Positions 1-8,253 of a stretch of 64,000 nucleotides of DNA are shown here, piece after piece. Every line of letters starts with the position of its first letter. The first letter of the stretch is position 1. Both the position numbers and the translations under genes were made by a program. Source of the stretch: UBA969 sp041694635 (GTDB taxonomy: Bacteria; Planctomycetota; Planctomycetia; Gemmatales; Gemmataceae); NCBI GenBank assembly GCA_041694635.1, contig JBDNHI010000143.1:1-64000 (forward strand). Reading direction: 5' to 3'. The notes beneath the pieces were generated by a model, which was not told the origin of the DNA, made no database searches, and was given only the letters and a program-made list of their open reading frames with translations.

Positions 1-1
1 C

Positions 2-136
2 TTTTTGGTATTTGAAAAGTACTGTTTTAGAACCGGTATTAACTGGGTTAGTCTCAAAGCAATGATATTCCAGGATGCCGTTCGGGCCTTCAGGGCAAAC
101 CCTTGGTTTCAACAACCAGTGCACATAACTGCGTAA
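2..136 (+). CDS. Possible 3' end of a gene cut by the window edge
   Basis: A plus-strand frame is open from the left edge to a TAA at 134-136 and gives 44 residues, ending in FRANPWFQQPVHITA. The composition (Trp, Phe, Arg, Gln, few low-complexity runs) looks protein-like. The next gene converges on it from the right, and a hairpin lies between them. I do not recognise the family. A frame this short can be open by chance, so this may not be a gene. Confidence 0.3.
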   Translation, partial: FLVFEKYCFRTGINWVSLKAMIFQDAVRAFRANPWFQQPVHITA

Positions 137-259
137 GTCCTATAATTAATTCCGACTAATTTTAATTATTATGTTTTAAAATATAAAGGTATGAAGGTTT
201 AGTTCGCTTCTTTTTTCTTGGTTTCAGAAGTGCTTTATTTATCATTACAAATAAATAAC

Positions 260-300
260 AACCTTGAAAACTCTTCGTTAAGTTTAGAGCCTTCAAGGTT
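260..300 (-). terminator. Hairpin between convergent ends, possible terminator
   Basis: Nine-base arms AACCTTGAA (260-268) and TTCAAGGTT (292-300) pair perfectly. A second block, CTCT (271-274) with AGAG (286-289), pairs inside them after a 2x2 internal loop. Read on the minus strand the hairpin follows the stop of the Gfo/Idh gene and precedes a T-rich stretch (TGTTATTTATTTG). It fits a terminator for that gene. The T-run is interrupted, so strength is uncertain. The rest of 137-365 holds nothing else I can support. Confidence 0.45.
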
Positions 301-365
301 CACAAAATCGATTTAATTGCTATCATTTTCAGCATTATCCGTTGGTGATAAAGGGTTGCTGAAAT

Positions 366-1994
366 TTAAACTACGGGGCTTCTGGGAACGGTATCAGCGT
401 CTGGAACTTCCCCAGAAGTTGGATCAAACCAAGATTCTTTAAATTCTATCCGCTGTTTCTTTTTCATTGCGATATTTGAAGTTAATGCAATGATTGCATC
501 CGCCATTGCTACTCGCCCGTGACATCGGGGCATATCTGGTTCAGATTTGGCACTTTTGTCCCAAACTCGAATTTTATATGCAAAATCTTCCATTTCTTCT
601 TTATAGCCACGACTTACAGGTGTTCCCGCTCCAGAAGCAGATGCAGGGCCTCCTCCCACTGGGGAGGGGCCGCCCCCGGGTCCCCAAGTTGAGCTTGCTT
701 CAATTACAGGTTTGTTACCTGCAGTTGTGGATACACTAATATTTGTACTTTTTGGGTCTGCTGCTTTTTTAGAGGGATCTTTTTCGTTATAAAGCATTAC
801 GGATTGTTCGGCTTCAACAATCATAGTGCCCCTAGAACCCATAACGCATTCGCCATATTGTTCAAATCCGTTGGTGTTTAAGGAAGAATAGGTGACAACG
901 ACGATATCATCTTTGTCGGAACCTTTGTTCATACCTTTAGGGTGGTTAGGGCCTGGGAATTCAAAGGTGACAAAAACGCTGTCGTCAGAATCGCGATCGT
1001 TTCGGTCTGTACCGTAAAAGTATTTACCGCCTACCCCTGAGACTGCAATTGGATGAACTTTGCCTAGGAAGATACTGCAAGCATCTAGTTGATGGCTGCC
1101 AAGTTCTGCCATAAGTCCGCCCCCAGTTTCATTGTAAAGCCTCCACCGAACAAGCTCTTCAACATTTTTAAAACCGTGAGCTTGGGTCTGTTCGTTAAGC
1201 TCGTCGTGGTCTATCTGATAAATGGGAGGATACCAACCATCACGGTATTTAGGAGCAGGATATTGTTTTGCAATAGGAAACTTGGGAGCAGCATCAGCAG
1301 TAAAGGGCCAAGAGTTGTTCCGATGCCAAAGTGCACGAATGTGCTTTACATCTCCAATAACGCCAGATTTTAAGACTTCAAAGGCGTGGGAGTAAAGCAT
1401 ACTATAATGGCGTTGGTGACCAATGGACAAAATCTTCTTGGTTTCTGCTGCAACTTTAATCATTTCCTTGCATTGTGAAACATTCCAAGCCATTAATTTC
1501 TCACATAGGACATGCTTTCCTGCCTTCATTGCATCGACAGCAATCGTTGCGTGAGTAGAAAGTGGGGTAGCAATGACCACGGCTTCAATAGTTTTATCTT
1601 CGAGGATTTTTTTGTAATCGGTGTAAATCTTGATGTCTTTACTCTCGGGGCCATAAAGTTTTTTAAAACCAGGCCTTAGAGGAACCTTAGGGTCACCTTC
1701 CATAATGCGGTCACGGTTATATGGTCGTATATCACAAATTGCTGTAAATTTGAGATATTCAGGGTTGTGCGCACCTACAAGAATTCCACCTTCATCGCCA
1801 CAGCCGATAAGGGCGGCACGAACTGGATTCCCCTCCATAGATTTGTAACCAAAATAAACAGCAGGAGTGATCGCAGCAGCACCAGCGCCAGCTGAAAGTC
1901 CCTTAAGAAAACCCCTCCTAGAGAGATCTTGGGTTACATTTTGAAAGTTTGACTTTCCTTGCTCTTTTTGTTCTGGGGTAAGATCCATTGCCAT
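366..1994 (-). CDS. Gfo/Idh/MocA-family oxidoreductase with Tat signal
   Basis: NAD(P)-dependent oxidoreductase of the Gfo/Idh/MocA family, probably exported and acting on a sugar or cyclitol; the substrate cannot be told. The N-terminus carries a Tat motif (SRRGFLKGLSAGAGAAA), followed by a Rossmann segment (RAALIGCGDEGG) and the family segment GKHVLCEKLMAWNV. The usual EKP triad reads EKL here, keeping the lysine. Near the C-terminus lies a Gly/Pro/Ser-rich insert starting WGPGGGPSPVGGG, which is unusual. The start at 1994 is chosen because a GAGGA ribosome site lies about eight bases upstream; an upstream in-frame ATG at 2108 would overlap the doxX-like gene. It is last in a likely operon after ApbE and DoxX. 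Confidence 0.85.
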   Translation of the reverse strand: MAMDLTPEQKEQGKSNFQNVTQDLSRRGFLKGLSAGAGAAAITPAVYFGYKSMEGNPVRAALIGCGDEGGILVGAHNPEYLKFTAICDIRPYNRDRIMEGDPKVPLRPGFKKLYGPESKDIKIYTDYKKILEDKTIEAVVIATPLSTHATIAVDAMKAGKHVLCEKLMAWNVSQCKEMIKVAAETKKILSIGHQRHYSMLYSHAFEVLKSGVIGDVKHIRALWHRNNSWPFTADAAPKFPIAKQYPAPKYRDGWYPPIYQIDHDELNEQTQAHGFKNVEELVRWRLYNETGGGLMAELGSHQLDACSIFLGKVHPIAVSGVGGKYFYGTDRNDRDSDDSVFVTFEFPGPNHPKGMNKGSDKDDIVVVTYSSLNTNGFEQYGECVMGSRGTMIVEAEQSVMLYNEKDPSKKAADPKSTNISVSTTAGNKPVIEASSTWGPGGGPSPVGGGPASASGAGTPVSRGYKEEMEDFAYKIRVWDKSAKSEPDMPRCHGRVAMADAIIALTSNIAMKKKQRIEFKESWFDPTSGEVPDADTVPRSPVV

Positions 1995-2028
1995 TTTTAA
2001 TATCCTCAAAAAAATATTAGTAAAAAAT

Positions 2029-3036
2029 TTAAATACTTTTGTTAACCGCATCTGAGTCAGGTGAACAACAACTTGGAAGATAATTCGAAAGTAATCCATC
2101 AAACCCAAACCACTTGCCCGAATTTGTGGTCATAAGCACCATCATAGCAAACATTTCTACAACATTTTTGTTAACAAATACATAATTTCCTTCATTTAAC
2201 GGTGGCACAGGAAGCCAAGGAAAAGGCGGTATGCTTAAGTAAGTTAATCCAAGAAATGCAATCCCCCCCATACAAGCAGTTCGAGTGAATATACCTAAAA
2301 ACATTCCAGCGCCGATTGCTGTTATGCCAAAAATGGTCATTAAATTAACCCAATGTATAAACCCTTTGTTTTTTTCTGGTGCTGAAAGGGTTAAAGATTT
2401 TTGTTCAGGTGAAAGAATTTTTTGTAAATCAGAAACAAATGCGTTTTTTTGCGATTCGTAGTCTTCCGACAGTTCTTTTCTAGCCTTGGTTATTTCAGAT
2501 TTAATAGCAGCAATACGAGACTTATCAATTTCTTTGCCCAGATACCAACTTCGGTCATCAGATTTAATTTTCTCAAGATCACCAATTTTGTTTTTGTAGT
2601 AATCTAGCCATTGGGTGGTTGAGTAGTTTATTTTTAAAGTTCCGCTAGGCTTTCCATCGGGAGACGGAATTTCAATATCTTTCGTCCCGTTCTTAAACCA
2701 ACCATTTGCTTTATCAAGGTTTTTTTCAAGCGTTTCTTCAACCGATTTAGATTGTTCGGGTGTTAATGCATAAGAAGAGGAAAAACTTTTTGCTGCGGAA
2801 CGCCAATCGTTATCAATTGCTTTAGGATCTAGTTTAGCAAGTAGTTCTGCATCAGGATCTGAAAGAAACCCTTTCATTATTTTGCCCATAGGGCCCGAAG
2901 ATTCACGAAAGTAGATCTCAGAGCTAAAGGGTTTAGGCGTGTATAAAGAATGAATCTTGTGAAGGCCTTCAAAAAGAAAATGCCATCCAATAATGAGCCG
3001 AAGAATTATCAAAGTAATTTGAGTATAACGATTCAT
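2029..3036 (-). CDS. DoxX-family membrane protein with large hydrophilic insert
   Basis: Membrane protein of the DoxX / DoxD (quinone oxidoreductase small-subunit-like) family. The first helix (RLIIGWHFLFEGLHKI) has the family look. The next 170 or so residues are charged, Lys/Glu/Ser-rich and probably helical, and they split the domain. Further membrane segments follow (MTIFGITAIGAGMFLGIFTR, GGIAFLGLTYLSIPPFPWLP, FAMMVLMTTNSGKW). A DoxX core is normally about 130-150 residues, so the insert more than doubles it. The start at 3036 follows AAGGGAA by four bases. It lies between ApbE and Gfo/Idh, in the same direction and with short gaps, so co-transcription is likely. Function is inferred only at family level. 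Confidence 0.75.
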   Translation of the reverse strand: MNRYTQITLIILRLIIGWHFLFEGLHKIHSLYTPKPFSSEIYFRESSGPMGKIMKGFLSDPDAELLAKLDPKAIDNDWRSAAKSFSSSYALTPEQSKSVEETLEKNLDKANGWFKNGTKDIEIPSPDGKPSGTLKINYSTTQWLDYYKNKIGDLEKIKSDDRSWYLGKEIDKSRIAAIKSEITKARKELSEDYESQKNAFVSDLQKILSPEQKSLTLSAPEKNKGFIHWVNLMTIFGITAIGAGMFLGIFTRTACMGGIAFLGLTYLSIPPFPWLPVPPLNEGNYVFVNKNVVEMFAMMVLMTTNSGKWFGFDGLLSNYLPSCCSPDSDAVNKSI

Positions 3037-3079
3037 TAAATTCCCTTGGTAGCTTGAGCAAAAAATCATCAAATACAAA

Positions 3080-4114
3080 TTAAAATTCTACAACCATATT
3101 TCCAATAATGACGATATCTTCTTTGTCATTCTCTGGAAGAATTAAAATGCCAGTTTCTTTAAGATTTTTGCAATACTTGGTTGCTAATTCTTTTCCGTGG
3201 ACAAAAAAAGCCGTCGATAGTGCATCTGCAGTGGTCGCATCTTGTGCAACAGCAACACAAGTTGCAATCCCAGAAGCAGGGTAGCCAGTTTTAGGGTTTA
3301 AAATATGGCCATATCTTAGGCCCTTATAAATAAAATTATTATAGGTAGCTGCAGATATTCCAGCGGCATTATTTTTTAAAAAAATCGTGGCGATATTGCG
3401 ATCTTTGACCCACGGGTGATTTATAGCAACTGGCCAACCTTTGGGTAAGTTACAGGGTGAGTTTCCACAAAGAATGCTGCTTTTCCCACCTTGAATCATA
3501 AAAGTTGTGGAGCCAAATCGCTGTGTCAGCAAATTTTTTACTCGATCTAGGGCAAAACCTTTGCCTATCGCTCCTAAATTAATTTCAATTTCGGGCTTTC
3601 CAAAAAATACCGACTTTTTGTTAGGGTCTAGAATAAGGTTTTCTGAATCAAATCCTGTTATCAATTCATTTATATCATTGGAACTAGGAACCCGTTTGGG
3701 GCCTTTAAAAAATCCCCATAATTTTATAAGTTTCCCTGATGTTATATCGAATCCCCTTGCAGTTTCCCCACTTAATTTCTTAGCAATGGTAAGTAAATTA
3801 AAAAGAGCTTTTTCAACCTCGACCGGGCGATGACGAGCGTTAACGTTTATTTGTGAGATTTCACTTCTTTCTTTATAAGCAGTCATTTGATTTTCTAACT
3901 GGTCAATCAAATCTAAGCATTCTTCTGCGATGAAAACCGCATCCGCAGTACTAAAGGGGAAAATAACTTCAAATTTAGTAGCCATTGCCCTTCGTTCAAT
4001 GTGAACCAAACTTAATTCAGAAGGTGTTATTTCTAATGGTGATGTGATTACAGAAGTAATAAGCCCCGCTTTATGAAGTAGACTAGCAGGGCTCAAAAGA
4101 GATCTTCGATCCAT
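3080..4114 (-). CDS. apbE: FAD:protein FMN transferase (ApbE family)
   Basis: Mg-dependent enzyme that covalently attaches FMN from FAD to a Thr/Ser of exported or membrane flavoproteins. Family signatures are clear: ERRAMATKFEVIF near the N-terminus, NLGAIGKGFALDR in the flavin-binding centre, GHILNPKTGYP, and ATTADALSTAFFV toward the end. Length (344 residues) is normal. The N-terminal stretch before residue 40 is weakly hydrophobic, has no lipobox, and includes MDRRSLLSPASLLHKAG, which could be a weak export signal. A GAAGG site lies upstream of the ATG at 4114. It is the first gene of the ApbE-DoxX-Gfo/Idh set. No Rnf or Nqr genes are visible nearby, so the target flavoprotein is unknown. 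Confidence 0.88.
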   Translation of the reverse strand: MDRRSLLSPASLLHKAGLITSVITSPLEITPSELSLVHIERRAMATKFEVIFPFSTADAVFIAEECLDLIDQLENQMTAYKERSEISQINVNARHRPVEVEKALFNLLTIAKKLSGETARGFDITSGKLIKLWGFFKGPKRVPSSNDINELITGFDSENLILDPNKKSVFFGKPEIEINLGAIGKGFALDRVKNLLTQRFGSTTFMIQGGKSSILCGNSPCNLPKGWPVAINHPWVKDRNIATIFLKNNAAGISAATYNNFIYKGLRYGHILNPKTGYPASGIATCVAVAQDATTADALSTAFFVHGKELATKYCKNLKETGILILPENDKEDIVIIGNMVVEF

Positions 4115-4185
4115 GACTTAAAACCTTCTTTTGGTAGGAAGGGGGTGGTACAATCATGGCGAGTTTATTAAAACTTCGCTAAGAG

Positions 4186-5283
4186 TTAGTCCTCTTCATC
4201 GCGAACTAAAGGTTCCAGATGCTTCGTGTTTCTTTCGACAGCAAGGATGATAGTCCGTTCTTCCACGCCGTCTGGAGAAACAGCAACCGCGGGAATAATC
4301 TGCCTGCTATCCGGAAGACTGAATCTCATAGTGAAGGTGCCATCTGGTCTTAATTTAACAGGTTCCCCTTGAAGAGTCACCCTAGCATTTGCTTCGGTAG
4401 ACCCGTAAACAATAAGTTCGGCATCAACCTGAAACTTAAAGTCGCGGCTTTTGCCTGGAATAAGGCCAGCAGAACCAAAACTGGTAATTGCAGAAGAACC
4501 AAGGGGCCTGCGCAGTCGTTCTTCAAAAAGTTGTTTAAGTTCTAAACTACTAGAATTTGGGTCGAAACCGCCAGACATTGCATAAATTCGATCAGCCTTT
4601 TCGTTATCAAGGTCTGCCCAGTTTTCATCTATGATGTCACTAACACCTGCTCTTGGTGTGGTAACAACATTGGACCTAGAAATCACATAAAATTTACCAG
4701 ATTTGGCGAGGTAACCAATATCTACACGATAGGACTTAGGTGGTTCTTTAACATTAAGATACCAGCTGTTGCAACCCCCGTGAATTTCGATGTCTTGAAT
4801 GATGGTTTCGCTGGAACTAGTCGTATCGTTCGAACTTACATCAAGAAGACGCAAAATGGGCTTACAATTGTGCCAATCTTGTGAAAGGGCTGCTTCCGCC
4901 CTTTGAATGGCTTGACGAGTGATTTCCCAATAAGCGTGAAGCCAAAAAGGATCACGAACCATTACTACCACCCTATCCTTATCGTAACCTTTAGGTAAAC
5001 CTTTTGGAGTTTTTGCAGCTAGGTTTCTAGTAGGTACACCCATAGAAATTATAGACTTTTCTTTAGCATCAGAAGCAGAATCCCGAGCAAGGGTAATCTG
5101 AGTCCTTTTCTTAAGTAAATTGCTTTTTCTAATAGCTAATTGTTTAGAAGTAGCTTTAGCTTTTAAAATCGGCTTAGCTTTTAAAACTGTGATCACTGGT
5201 TCTTTAGTGATTTTATTTACCGAGCGCACAGCAGGAGCTGTATTTTTAACCTTTTGCTTGATAGAAGACTTTTTGGTGGCCAT
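4186..5283 (-). CDS. DUF4912 domain protein with lysine-rich N-terminus
   Basis: Protein of unknown function carrying a DUF4912 domain, recognised from DRVVVMVRDPFWLHAYWEIT at about residues 103-122. The first 95 or so residues are rich in Lys, Ala and Thr, with repeats of the type KAKPILKAKATSKQ, which suggests a basic disordered tail that could bind nucleic acid or polyanions (inference). After the DUF4912 core, a beta-rich C-terminal segment (AELIVYGSTEANARVTLQGE and following) looks like an Ig-like domain. The start at 5283 has GGAG eight bases upstream. A TTG at 5337 is also in frame, but the strong AGGAGG lies inside that extension. Confidence 0.75.
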   Translation of the reverse strand: MATKKSSIKQKVKNTAPAVRSVNKITKEPVITVLKAKPILKAKATSKQLAIRKSNLLKKRTQITLARDSASDAKEKSIISMGVPTRNLAAKTPKGLPKGYDKDRVVVMVRDPFWLHAYWEITRQAIQRAEAALSQDWHNCKPILRLLDVSSNDTTSSSETIIQDIEIHGGCNSWYLNVKEPPKSYRVDIGYLAKSGKFYVISRSNVVTTPRAGVSDIIDENWADLDNEKADRIYAMSGGFDPNSSSLELKQLFEERLRRPLGSSAITSFGSAGLIPGKSRDFKFQVDAELIVYGSTEANARVTLQGEPVKLRPDGTFTMRFSLPDSRQIIPAVAVSPDGVEERTIILAVERNTKHLEPLVRDEED

Positions 5284-5526
5284 CTGATAAGCTCCAATTG
5301 GCAATTTGCCGCTTGCTTCTAATGACCTCCTTGTCAAAAAGAATCGGGTGTGTGTGTATTAAAATAGTTCAATCACCTAATAATCAACACGCTAAATATA
5401 TTACTACGGACAAAACACAAATGTAATAAGTAAAGATCACATTTTATGTTACAAGAGTGTTGAAATTCAGTAACATTAGATTAATTTGAAAGCAGAAAAA
5501 TGTCAAACAAAATCTTTGGAAATCGT

Positions 5527-5532
5527 TATAAT
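5527..5532 (+). promoter_or_regulatory. Candidate -10 element for the ATP synthase operon
   Basis: A perfect TATAAT hexamer lies about 75 bases upstream of the first atp gene. The only -35-like sequence I see, TGTCAA at 5501-5506, has 20-base spacing, which is too long for an ordinary sigma-70 promoter. The call rests on the hexamer and on its place. The rest of 5284-5607 holds no gene that I can support. Confidence 0.35.
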
Positions 5533-5607
5533 ATCAAGAGTTATAACTTGTAATTGTGCCATCATAGTTTTCCCAAGTGTAACAATTAACCTAAAGTGAA
5601 GTATTTG

Positions 5608-5808
5608 ATGGTTTCAAATTCTAATCGAAATAAAAATGGGTTCCTACTTTTCGTAGAACTTTCCTTATTAGGCATGGAAATGGTTATTCCAATTGCTTTT
5701 GGGGTTTTTTTTGATTCCATTTTTAACACAAAACCCACAGGTGTTATTTTAGGAATGATTTTTGGTGTCACTTGCGTAGTTTTTCATATTAAAAAACGAT
5801 TATTTTAA
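5608..5808 (+). CDS. atpZ: AtpZ/AtpI-like small membrane protein
   Basis: Protein of 66 residues with two hydrophobic segments joined by a short loop (MEMVIPIAFGVFFDSIFNTK, then PTGVILGMIFGVTCVVFHI). This is the layout of AtpZ ('F0F1-ATPase gene 1') proteins, which precede the structural atp genes in many bacteria and are linked to assembly or Mg/Ca transport. The position, first in the atp cluster, supports the call more than sequence identity does. The ATG at 5608 is preferred; an in-frame GTG at 5596 is possible, and neither has a strong ribosome site. Confidence 0.6.
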   Translation: MVSNSNRNKNGFLLFVELSLLGMEMVIPIAFGVFFDSIFNTKPTGVILGMIFGVTCVVFHIKKRLF

Positions 5809-5846
5809 TTGGTTTTTATAGCAAATAACTTGATTGGTCGTTTTCT

Positions 5847-6251
5847 ATGATCCCTGCACCATCAAACCCGTTAACTCGGTTAGATCTTGTTTTTTTTGTC
5901 TTTTATGGATTTGCAGTCTTAGTATCTTTTTCTTTATATCTGGTAAAAGACTATTTTGTTTTCTTTAGGTTCGCTGATTATTTGATAGGGATTACTTTGT
6001 TTTTTATAGCCTTTTTCTTGGCTAAGTTGATCTTTATTTTCTTCGCTTTTTTTGCAAAAAATAACCACTCTTCTCTGCTATTTGTTAACAGTCTATCAAG
6101 GTTATCATTGTTTTTACTTGCATTTGTAATTATAAGAAATACCGTAGCAGTTCAGATTCAAAATGATCTGGTTTTAATAGCTATTAGTGTTTTCTTTCTT
6201 TTTAGCCTGCTAGAGGGGGGCTTGAAGATGAAATTCGTTTCTCGTAATTGA
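5847..6251 (+). CDS. AtpI-like membrane protein of the atp operon
   Basis: A 134-residue hydrophobic protein with about four membrane segments (LDLVFFVFYGFAVLVSFSLY, YLIGITLFFIAFFLAKLIFI, LSRLSLFLLAFVIIRN, LVLIAISVFFLFSLL). Its size, its segment number and its place between the AtpZ-like gene and atpB match the 'ATP synthase I' proteins that help assemble the c-ring. I see no diagnostic motif, so the function is inferred from context. The start has only a poor ribosome site. Confidence 0.5.
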   Translation: MIPAPSNPLTRLDLVFFVFYGFAVLVSFSLYLVKDYFVFFRFADYLIGITLFFIAFFLAKLIFIFFAFFAKNNHSSLLFVNSLSRLSLFLLAFVIIRNTVAVQIQNDLVLIAISVFFLFSLLEGGLKMKFVSRN

Positions 6252-6303
6252 ACTATAGTGATATTAATTAAAATCTTCCTCTGAGTTATTCAGGTAATTA
6301 AAA

Positions 6304-7200
6304 ATGAGTTCTAAGCCTGTTCCTAATGCGATGGACGAAGTTCAAGACCAACTCCATCATTGGCATTTTTTTGATGAACAAGGGTTATTTGAAAATGGTT
6401 TTCATATAGATTTGCCTCATTTTGAATTGCTTGGAATGCATTTTTCGCTAAGTAAATTTAAGATTTTGTTGTTAATAGCATCAATTCTTATAGCAGTGAT
6501 TTATATTCCACTTTGCCGCAGAGTGCAAAAAGGTGAAATACTTAAAGGCCCATATTGGAATGCTTTTGAATCACTCCTTACTTACATTCGTAATGAAGTT
6601 GCAAAGCCCACCTTAGGGAAACAAGCCGACAAGTATGTACCTTTTCTCTGGACACTGTTTTTATTTATTCTTTTTGCCAACTTATTTGGAATGCTTCCGT
6701 TCATGGGTTCACCCACAGCCAATATTTCTGTCACGGGCGCATTGGCGTTAGTTAGTTGTTTTTTTATTAATTACACTGGAATTGAAAAAAATGGTGTTGG
6801 AGGTTTTGTAAAAGGGTTTTGGATGAAAATCGATCTTCCTGTTGCGGGCCCCGTAATTAGTTCTTTACTTTTTGTTTTAGAATTTGCAGGTATTTTTATT
6901 AGAAGTGGTGTACTGGCGGTTCGTTTATTTGCCAATATGTTTGCAGGCCATATGGTGCTTGCAACTGTGCTTCTTTTTGCTGTTAAAGTTGCAGGTGCAG
7001 GTATATTTCTGCAAGGCGGGGTAACAGTAGTTAGCCTTGTTGCAAGCCTTGCGCTTTGTTTTCTAGAATTGCTTGTTGCATTCTTGCAGGCTTATGTTTT
7101 TACCTTTTTGACTGCACTGTTTATGGGGATGGCGACCCACGAAGGGCACGACCACGAAGATCACGATCACGAAGAAAAATTGATTCCAAGCAATCATTAA
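6304..7200 (+). CDS. atpB: ATP synthase Fo subunit a
   Basis: Stator subunit a of the Fo sector, which forms the two proton half-channels beside the c-ring. The conserved helix with the essential arginine is visible as RLFANMFAGHMVLATVL. The C-terminal helix region (ALCFLELLVAFLQAYVFTFL) is typical. The protein ends in a His/Asp/Glu-rich tail (HEGHDHEDHDHEE) that could bind divalent metal; this is an extra not needed for the core function. Length (298 residues) is a little above the E. coli protein. The ATG at 6304 follows CAGGTAATTAAA. Confidence 0.95.
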   Translation: MSSKPVPNAMDEVQDQLHHWHFFDEQGLFENGFHIDLPHFELLGMHFSLSKFKILLLIASILIAVIYIPLCRRVQKGEILKGPYWNAFESLLTYIRNEVAKPTLGKQADKYVPFLWTLFLFILFANLFGMLPFMGSPTANISVTGALALVSCFFINYTGIEKNGVGGFVKGFWMKIDLPVAGPVISSLLFVLEFAGIFIRSGVLAVRLFANMFAGHMVLATVLLFAVKVAGAGIFLQGGVTVVSLVASLALCFLELLVAFLQAYVFTFLTALFMGMATHEGHDHEDHDHEEKLIPSNH

Positions 7201-7207
7201 AATTCGT

Positions 7208-7236
7208 TTGACTATTCTACAAGTGGTTCGTAAATA
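7208..7236 (+). promoter_or_regulatory. Candidate internal promoter before atpE
   Basis: TTGACT (7208-7213) and TAAATA (7231-7236) are separated by 17 bases, a good sigma-70 arrangement. It sits in the roughly 100-base gap between atpB and atpE, the longest gap inside the operon from atpB onward. An extra promoter here would raise expression of the c subunit, which is needed in many copies per enzyme. The evidence is only the pattern and the place. Confidence 0.35.
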
Positions 7237-7301
7237 AAATCTGTCTGAATGTAATTTTGCTAGTGGTGTTTTTTTCCTTTTGGTAGATGTGGAGACTTTC
7301 G

Positions 7302-7583
7302 ATGAAAAAGTTGTTTTTAATGTGTGCAGTTGTTGTGGCTACGCTCTGCATTGCAGACAGTGCTTCTGCTGCAGATGGCCTTGGTAATATTGGAAAAGGT
7401 ATTGGGGCAGGCCTTGCGATTGTTGGTGCTGGTATTGGCCTTGGTTATATTGGCGCAGGTATGGCTGAAGGTATGTCTCGCCAACCAGAATTAAAAGACG
7501 ATTTAAGAAATGCAAGCATTATTATTGCTGCTTTGCTTGAAGGCGTAGCTCTATTTGCATTGTTGATTTGCTTCCTTATTTAA
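7302..7583 (+). CDS. atpE: ATP synthase Fo subunit c with signal peptide
   Basis: Ring-forming proteolipid of Fo. Two membrane helices are joined by the polar loop SRQPELKDDLRN. The ion-carrying glutamate lies in the second helix (ALLEGVALFALL). The residue after it is Gly, not the Ser/Thr of sodium-binding c subunits, and the first helix has no Gln at the sodium position, so proton coupling is inferred. The first 23 or so residues (MKKLFLMCAVVVATLCIADS) look like a cleavable signal peptide ending in ASA. The ATG at 7302 is chosen over 7287 because GGAG lies seven bases upstream. Confidence 0.95.
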   Translation: MKKLFLMCAVVVATLCIADSASAADGLGNIGKGIGAGLAIVGAGIGLGYIGAGMAEGMSRQPELKDDLRNASIIIAALLEGVALFALLICFLI

Positions 7584-7620
7584 TTGTAGTTTTTCCTTTT
7601 TATCAAGAGATGGAGTGGCC

Positions 7621-8253
7621 ATGTTACGACGGACTTTCGTCTTGACTTTGGTTTGTTTTTTTAGTCTTACTTTTGTGTTTTGCACAAATTGTTTTGCTGA
7701 AGCAAAGGCTGCTGAACCCGGTCAGTCAAGGGATATCTTTGGCTTTAGCGCTGATACAGGCGTTTGGACTTTAGTTTTATTTGTACTACTATTTGTGGCA
7801 CTGAAAAAAACCGCTTGGGGGCCTATGCTAGAAGGTTTACAAAAGCGCGAAGAAAATATTCGTCGTGCTATTGATGAAGCCGAAGCAGCTAGTCTTAAAG
7901 CTAAAAATTTGCAAGAAGAACTTAATGTTAAGTTTCGGGCCGCCGGAGACGAAGTTAGGCTTTTGATCGAAGAAGCTCGTAAGGATGGCCAAGCTCTTAA
8001 AGAAGAAATGGTAACTAAAGCAAAGGAAGAAATTGCTTCCGAGCGAGATAGATTACACCGTGAACTTCAGCTTGCTAAAGACCAGGCAATGAAGGAGCTT
8101 TTAACCAAAACTTCCGACTTAGCCTTATTGATTTCTTCCAGAGCTATTAAGAAGTCTCTTACGATTGATGACCATCGTGTTCTTGTTGATGATTGCATCA
8201 AAGAACTTTCAAAATACAGTCGTGATGGTGAGTTCCTTTCTGGGGCCAGATAA
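7621..8253 (+). CDS. atpF: ATP synthase Fo subunit b
   Basis: Peripheral stalk subunit b. After an N-terminal signal-peptide-like stretch (FVLTLVCFFSLTFVFCTNCF) come a membrane anchor (VWTLVLFVLLFVALKKTAWG) and a long charged coiled coil with the family segment LQKREENIRRAIDEAEAA. The C-terminus is helical and probably binds the delta subunit. The ATG at 7621 follows GGAG by five bases; an in-frame GTG at 7615 would add two residues. The stop codon overlaps the ATG of atpH (TAATG). Confidence 0.93.
   Translation: MLRRTFVLTLVCFFSLTFVFCTNCFAEAKAAEPGQSRDIFGFSADTGVWTLVLFVLLFVALKKTAWGPMLEGLQKREENIRRAIDEAEAASLKAKNLQEELNVKFRAAGDEVRLLIEEARKDGQALKEEMVTKAKEEIASERDRLHRELQLAKDQAMKELLTKTSDLALLISSRAIKKSLTIDDHRVLVDDCIKELSKYSRDGEFLSGAR

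Noticed and set aside
5283..5337. TTG at 5337 as the start of the DUF4912 gene
   Set aside because: The strongest ribosome site falls inside this extension, and a GGAG correctly spaced from the ATG at 5283 explains the shorter start better.
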